Under the pieces are notes generated by a model that saw only the letters and a program-made list of their open reading frames with translations, was not told where the DNA came from and searched no databases. The position numbers were made by a program, and so were the translations under genes. Below, piece after piece: positions 32,740 to 36,380 of a stretch of 36,380 nt of DNA. Origin of the DNA: Gammaproteobacteria bacterium (GTDB lineage Bacteria; Pseudomonadota; Gammaproteobacteria; DSM-19610); assembly GCA_011374975.1 (NCBI GenBank), contig DRNU01000175.1, forward strand, positions 1 to 36,380. The letters are read 5' to 3'. Position 1 is the first letter of the stretch. Every line of letters starts with the position of its first letter.

Positions 32740-33642
32740 TCAGCTACCGGCTTCTATGCGATCGAAATAACGCAGCCGGTACAACAGCCGTGGGCGGTCA
32801 GGGTTATCTTCAAAACGGCTCCGGTCATGCAGGACGTTGCTGGAGATCAGCCCCCAGCCCGGCTGCAGTGTCAGGCGGAAGATGTACGGGTCATCGGAAG
32901 ACAGCAACGTCTCAAGGGCATGCACCGCGGCCTGCGTAACCGCATCCTGTTTCCAGACGATGCTGTGGGTGCGCGCTGTATATCGCATATGCAGGCGCCG
33001 CCCTCCGTTCACCGAGAACACCGGTCCGCTGCGCGCCGGCCGGATTTCAACGCCCTGCTCGACGTTGGCCGGGATGGTCATGGCATCGGGCGCCATCAGG
33101 GCTTCTATGTAGGCCGGCTTTTCGTCACGCAAACGGATGTAGGCAATTTCATGGTCCAGCACGGCATTTTCCCCACCGCTTTCCGCCGGCCGTACACAGT
33201 GCAGTAACAGGGAGAAGATCTGCTGGTCGAGGGCATTATAGTAACCGTCGGTATGCCAGTGGATGGTGCGGTCCGTGTAGGGGATATAACGCCCGCGCCA
33301 CTCGCTGTTCACTACCTGCAGCGCGGTAATCCCGTCGTCATCGGAGCCCATGTTGCGGTCAAGGTTACGCAACCCGAACTGGGCGCCGAAGGTGGCGGGG
33401 ATGCGTTTGTCCGGGTCTGTCCCGGTCGGGCCTTTGTACACGGCCATATTGGCCCGTGCGCAGCATTCGAGTATGGCTTCGCGCTCGTCCTGGCTGAGCT
33501 TGCAGGGGTCCTTGACTTCAACAATCAGAGACTCGGCCTGTTGCGGATGTTGCGCCAGCTTTTTCTCGCGCCACGCGGCATACGCCGCCGTGTTTTCCAG
33601 TTCAAACGGGTTGTCCGGGGATACTGTCTTTAATGGGAGCAT
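32740..33642 (-). CDS. TauD/TfdA-family Fe(II)/2-oxoglutarate dioxygenase
   Basis: The 300-residue product has the TauD/TfdA double-stranded beta-helix. The iron ligands are His130 and Asp132 in TIHWHTDGYYN and His272 in SSNVLHDRSRF, with a 2-oxoglutarate-binding Arg in RLLYRLRYFD. The substrate is unknown. It overlaps ubiV by 13 nt, and AGGAGG lies 5 nt before its ATG, so it is translated together with the oxygen-independent ubiquinone genes, although its own chemistry needs oxygen. It may serve a low-oxygen step or a quinone-related hydroxylation; this is speculation from position. Confidence 0.85.
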   Translation of the reverse strand: MLPLKTVSPDNPFELENTAAYAAWREKKLAQHPQQAESLIVEVKDPCKLSQDEREAILECCARANMAVYKGPTGTDPDKRIPATFGAQFGLRNLDRNMGSDDDGITALQVVNSEWRGRYIPYTDRTIHWHTDGYYNALDQQIFSLLLHCVRPAESGGENAVLDHEIAYIRLRDEKPAYIEALMAPDAMTIPANVEQGVEIRPARSGPVFSVNGGRRLHMRYTARTHSIVWKQDAVTQAAVHALETLLSSDDPYIFRLTLQPGWGLISSNVLHDRSRFEDNPDRPRLLYRLRYFDRIEAGS

Positions 33643-34562
33643 GCCGCCTCCTGGTCAAAACAGGCATCCATGCCGGGTTCATTGTGCCAGTAACCATTAC
33701 AATGGCCGCCGGGGGTGATAAGTTCCAGCGCGGTTTCGGCATCGGTAGCCGATAGCTCGCCACGCAAACGCTGATCGAATATGCGGATTACCTTCCCGGT
33801 GTGCATGGACTGCGGGCTGATCCTTAAAACATCAACACCCAGGCCAACGATATCGTCACATTCCCCGAGCAGGTTGCAGGCTTTGGCGGACTGGGTCTGA
33901 ATACCGTTGAGCACCAGGAACTGTTCTTTCTCGCGCGTGTCCAGCAGCAGGCCGTCCGGGTAATCCAGGCAACGGAACTGGCAGTCGTCCTTGGGCAGGT
34001 TATGCGCACGCGCCGTAAAACAGCGTGCGGAATAGGCCAGCGGCAGGCGCCCGTAGACAAATACTTCGGTTTCCACACCGGCAGGGCGCAGCTTCTGCAT
34101 ATCTGCCAGGGTGTCGCGCGAAAGTTCCACCGGCAGCACCCAGCGCTTCAGTCCCTGGTCGGCAAGCACTTGCAGGGTGCGGTGGTTATAGACATTGACG
34201 GACGGACCGGTGACAAAAGGCTGCTGGCCGGCCAACAGGTTGACTGCACCGATATCGTTGGCCTCGATGTTGAAGCCGCGATTCTCGCACAGCCGCTTCA
34301 TGGCACCCAGCTCCGAGCCGGCCTCTATCAGAGTCAGGGTGGACAGCAGCACTTCTTTTCCGGCAGCAGCCAGACCGTCCGCCAGTTCGATCCAGTCTTC
34401 CAGGCGCAGGGTACGGCGTTTCGAACAGACGGTTTCACCCAGGTAGACGATGTCCACCGCTGTCTCGGCGACTTCCGCATAGAAGTCGATGACCTGCTCG
34501 CGGGGCCAGAAATACAGTATCGGGCCAAGTGACAGCCGGGGCGAAGTGTGAAGCATATTCAT
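33630..34562 (-). CDS. ubiV: UbiV, oxygen-independent ubiquinone hydroxylation factor
   Basis: UbiV is a peptidase U32-family protein that forms a complex with UbiU and carries a 4Fe-4S cluster needed for ring hydroxylation of ubiquinone without oxygen. The 310-residue product has Cys46 (ETVCSKRR) and Cys181, Cys194 and Cys198 (SARCFTARAHNLPKDDCQFRC). The 13- and 4-residue spacings are the same as for the four cluster ligands of the E. coli protein. Other family segments are SVNVYNHRTL, ELSRDTL and VFVYGRLPLAYSAR. It lies 25 nt after ubiU and overlaps the dioxygenase gene. Confidence 0.94.
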   Translation of the reverse strand: MNMLHTSPRLSLGPILYFWPREQVIDFYAEVAETAVDIVYLGETVCSKRRTLRLEDWIELADGLAAAGKEVLLSTLTLIEAGSELGAMKRLCENRGFNIEANDIGAVNLLAGQQPFVTGPSVNVYNHRTLQVLADQGLKRWVLPVELSRDTLADMQKLRPAGVETEVFVYGRLPLAYSARCFTARAHNLPKDDCQFRCLDYPDGLLLDTREKEQFLVLNGIQTQSAKACNLLGECDDIVGLGVDVLRISPQSMHTGKVIRIFDQRLRGELSATDAETALELITPGGHCNGYWHNEPGMDACFDQEAACSH

Positions 34563-34587
34563 AGAAGATAAACCGCGGGTTTGAACA

Positions 34588-35604
34588 TTATTGCCATGGC
34601 CGGTGGTAGGCGCCGAGTGTGGTTTGTGCCCCCTCGGAGACTTCCTGCAGGGCGGCCATCCAGCCCGGCTGCGGCTGGTAGCCGTCCGGGTTGCTGTAAC
34701 AGTTGTCTATCGCCGCACGCCACACCTGTGCAACCTGTCTGACGTAAGCCGGGCTGCGCTGACGGCCTTCGATCTTCACCGCCGCAATACCTATCGCCTG
34801 CAGCTCCGGCAACACCGCCAGGGTATTCAGGCTGGTCGGTTCCTCGATGGCGTAGTAGGTATTGCCACCCACCTCGAAGCGCCCCTTGCACAGCGTGGGA
34901 TAGGCGGCGGACTCGCCGGCATCGTAACGGTCGATCAATACGTTGTTGAGGCGCGACTCCAGGCCTTTTGGTGTCTCCACCCACTGTACCGCGGAAGCCG
35001 GCGAGCAGGCGCCGAAGCTGTTGGGTGACTGGCCGGTCACGTAGGAGGACAACAGGCAACGTCCTTCCACCATGACACACAGGCTGCCGAAGCCGAACAC
35101 TTCCAGCGGCACCGGGCTTTGCTCGGCTACCTGCTGCACCTGTTTCAGCGACAGCACCCGTGGCAGCACCACGCGCTGCACATCGAAATTTTTGTGGTAG
35201 AAGGCAATCGCCTCCGGGTTGGTGGCGGAACCCTGCACCGACAGGTGCAGGCGCACCTCCGGCCAGCGTGTGGCGGCATAGTCCATCACGCCGATATCGG
35301 CCAGTATCAACGCATCCACACCCAGTTCCGCCGCGAGGTCGACCGATTCCTGCCAGCGCTGCCAGCCGGACGGCTGGGCAAAGGTATTGATAGCGACAAA
35401 GACTTTTGCGCCGCGGCGACGGGCGTACTCGATGCCCTCCTGCGCACGCTTGCGGTTGAAGTTCAGTCCGGCAAAATGCCGGGCATTGGTATCGTCCCGG
35501 AAACCGATATAGACCGCATCGGCACCGCAATCCACCGCTGCCTTGAGCGCCGGCAGGTTACCTGCCGGACAGACCAGTTCCATTTTGGCGCCGGTTACAG
35601 ACAT
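34588..35604 (-). CDS. ubiU: UbiU, oxygen-independent ubiquinone hydroxylation factor
   Basis: UbiU is the U32-family partner of UbiV. The 338-residue product starts with MELVCPAGNLPALKAAVDCGADAV-type sequence, typical of U32 barrels, and has four cysteines (176, 183, 200 and 239) spaced 7, 17 and 39 residues apart, matching the 4Fe-4S ligands of E. coli UbiU. FGFGSLCVMVEGRCLLSSYVTG surrounds the first two. It follows the YhcC-like gene by 4 nt and leads ubiV. Confidence 0.95.
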   Translation of the reverse strand: MSVTGAKMELVCPAGNLPALKAAVDCGADAVYIGFRDDTNARHFAGLNFNRKRAQEGIEYARRRGAKVFVAINTFAQPSGWQRWQESVDLAAELGVDALILADIGVMDYAATRWPEVRLHLSVQGSATNPEAIAFYHKNFDVQRVVLPRVLSLKQVQQVAEQSPVPLEVFGFGSLCVMVEGRCLLSSYVTGQSPNSFGACSPASAVQWVETPKGLESRLNNVLIDRYDAGESAAYPTLCKGRFEVGGNTYYAIEEPTSLNTLAVLPELQAIGIAAVKIEGRQRSPAYVRQVAQVWRAAIDNCYSNPDGYQPQPGWMAALQEVSEGAQTTLGAYHRPWQ

Positions 35605-35608
35605 GGCG

Positions 35609-36380
35609 TCACCTCGTTATCTCATGTGTGCTGTCAGTGCCGGTACGGTACAGGGCGCTGTCAGTCGCAGTGTCTTCCAGCCCCGCCTTCGATCCCTGGC
35701 GTGTATTGCGCCGTTCGAGCTCGGCACTGATGCGGTTGATGACCTGCCATTTGGTCGAGCACCACGCCGGCGCCAGCACCAGGTTGGCGGCAGCGGTGCC
35801 CGTAACGCGGTGGTAAATCACCTGCGGGGGCGTCAGTTCAATTAAATCGGCGGCGGTCGTGACGTAGCTGTCCAGTGACAGCGGCTGGTACTCACCGCGC
35901 CGCCACTGGTTGGCGAGCACGGTACCTTTCACCACGTGCAGGGGGTGCAGCTTCAATCCCTCGACGCCCAACTCCAGTACGCGCAGCAGGCTGGTTTTAC
36001 ACTCACGCCCCTGCTCACCCGGCAGGCCGATGATCAGGTGCGTACAGACCCGCAGGCCGCGGGCATGCGCGCGGTGCACCGCGCTTTTGTATTCCGCGAA
36101 GCCGTGGCCGCGGTTTACTTTATCCAGGGTTTCATCAAAGCTCGATTGCAGGCCCAGTTCCAGCCACACGTCGACACCATCGTTCTGGTAACCGGCCAGC
36201 AGGTCCAGCACTTTGTCCGGCACGCAGTCCGGCCGGGTGCCTATCGACAGGCCGATAACGTCGGGCTCGGCAAGCGCCAGGTCGTACAGGAGGGCAAGCT
36301 CTTCCACGGCGGCGTAGGTGTTGGTGTAAGCCTGGAAATAGGCGATATATTTACGCGCGCCGGTGCGCTTGCGAATCACG
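35609..36380 (-). CDS. YhcC-like radical SAM protein (5' end beyond window)
   Basis: The visible 256 residues are the C-terminal part of a TIGR01212/YhcC-family radical SAM protein, with KYIAYFQAYTNTYA, GLSIGTRPDCVPD, WLELGLQSSFDETL, RGHGFAEY, VCTHLIIGLPGE and GLKLHPLHVVKGT. The cluster-binding Cys-x3-Cys-x2-Cys motif lies upstream, outside the window. The exact function of the family is not established. It is upstream of, and very close to, ubiU, so it is probably cotranscribed with the anaerobic ubiquinone genes. The Met near the window edge is internal, not the start. Confidence 0.88.
   Translation of the reverse strand, partial: VIRKRTGARKYIAYFQAYTNTYAAVEELALLYDLALAEPDVIGLSIGTRPDCVPDKVLDLLAGYQNDGVDVWLELGLQSSFDETLDKVNRGHGFAEYKSAVHRAHARGLRVCTHLIIGLPGEQGRECKTSLLRVLELGVEGLKLHPLHVVKGTVLANQWRRGEYQPLSLDSYVTTAADLIELTPPQVIYHRVTGTAAANLVLAPAWCSTKWQVINRISAELERRNTRQGSKAGLEDTATDSALYRTGTDSTHEITR

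Noticed and set aside
1-36380. CRISPR arrays, tRNA or rRNA genes, transposases
   Set aside because: I looked for regular repeats, cloverleaf-like segments and transposase motifs and found none.

Overview
This window looks like the chromosome of a GC-rich gammaproteobacterium, probably a free-living, facultatively anaerobic or sulfur-linked lineage. The evidence is the Tol-Pal genes in gammaproteobacterial order, a GlrK/QseG/GlrR-type regulatory operon, the oxygen-independent ubiquinone factors UbiT, UbiU and UbiV, a DsrC-like protein and a PEP-CTERM protein. No species can be named from the sequence alone. There are no tRNA, rRNA, CRISPR or transposase genes.

Layout. 1-2221 (minus): ybgC-tolQ-tolR-tolA, with tolA cut by the window edge and apparently lacking a normal start codon. 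2433-6331 (minus): a small EF-hand protein with strong terminators, then glrK, a QseG-like lipoprotein gene and glrR. 6474-9834: small envelope and redox genes, namely an exported unknown, a TlpA-like thioredoxin, a DsrC-like protein missing its terminal cysteine, an orphan solute-binding protein, a tiny lipoprotein and a HIT protein. 10000-13436 (plus): a glycerol-3-phosphate module (FGGY kinase, glycerophosphodiesterase, short GlpD-like oxidase) ending in an EF-hand micro-ORF. 13466-15198: a PEP-CTERM protein, a non-coding stretch with a possible structured RNA, and a parDE toxin-antitoxin pair with one nonsense codon in each gene. 15430-19527 (minus): yebC-ruvC-ruvA and ruvB, with a DUF3179 gene between ruvA and ruvB. 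19671-21119: ubiT, with an FNR-like box, converging on a lipid A acyltransferase gene.

21436-31745 (plus) is the most interesting region. It is one tightly packed unit of nine genes: NeuB-like synthase, SDR, aldehyde dehydrogenase, CMP-sugar synthetase, full-length transketolase, a GT-B-like surface carbohydrate protein, sulfotransferase, KdsC-like phosphatase and an O-antigen ligase/polymerase. This gene set reads as a pathway that makes, activates, transfers and possibly sulfates an uncommon 2-keto-3-deoxy (ulosonic) acid. The transketolase, SDR and ALDH would supply or tailor an unusual phosphorylated precursor. I do not recognise it as any characterised sialic, legionaminic, pseudaminic, Kdn or Kdo pathway.

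31688-36380 (minus) is an apparent operon of a YhcC-like radical SAM gene (cut by the window edge), ubiU, ubiV, a TauD/TfdA-type dioxygenase and a sialidase-like BNR protein. The BNR gene converges on, and overlaps, the end of the glycan cluster. A dispersed inverted-repeat family (9906, 17589, 21143) sits in gaps, twice directly upstream of start codons.
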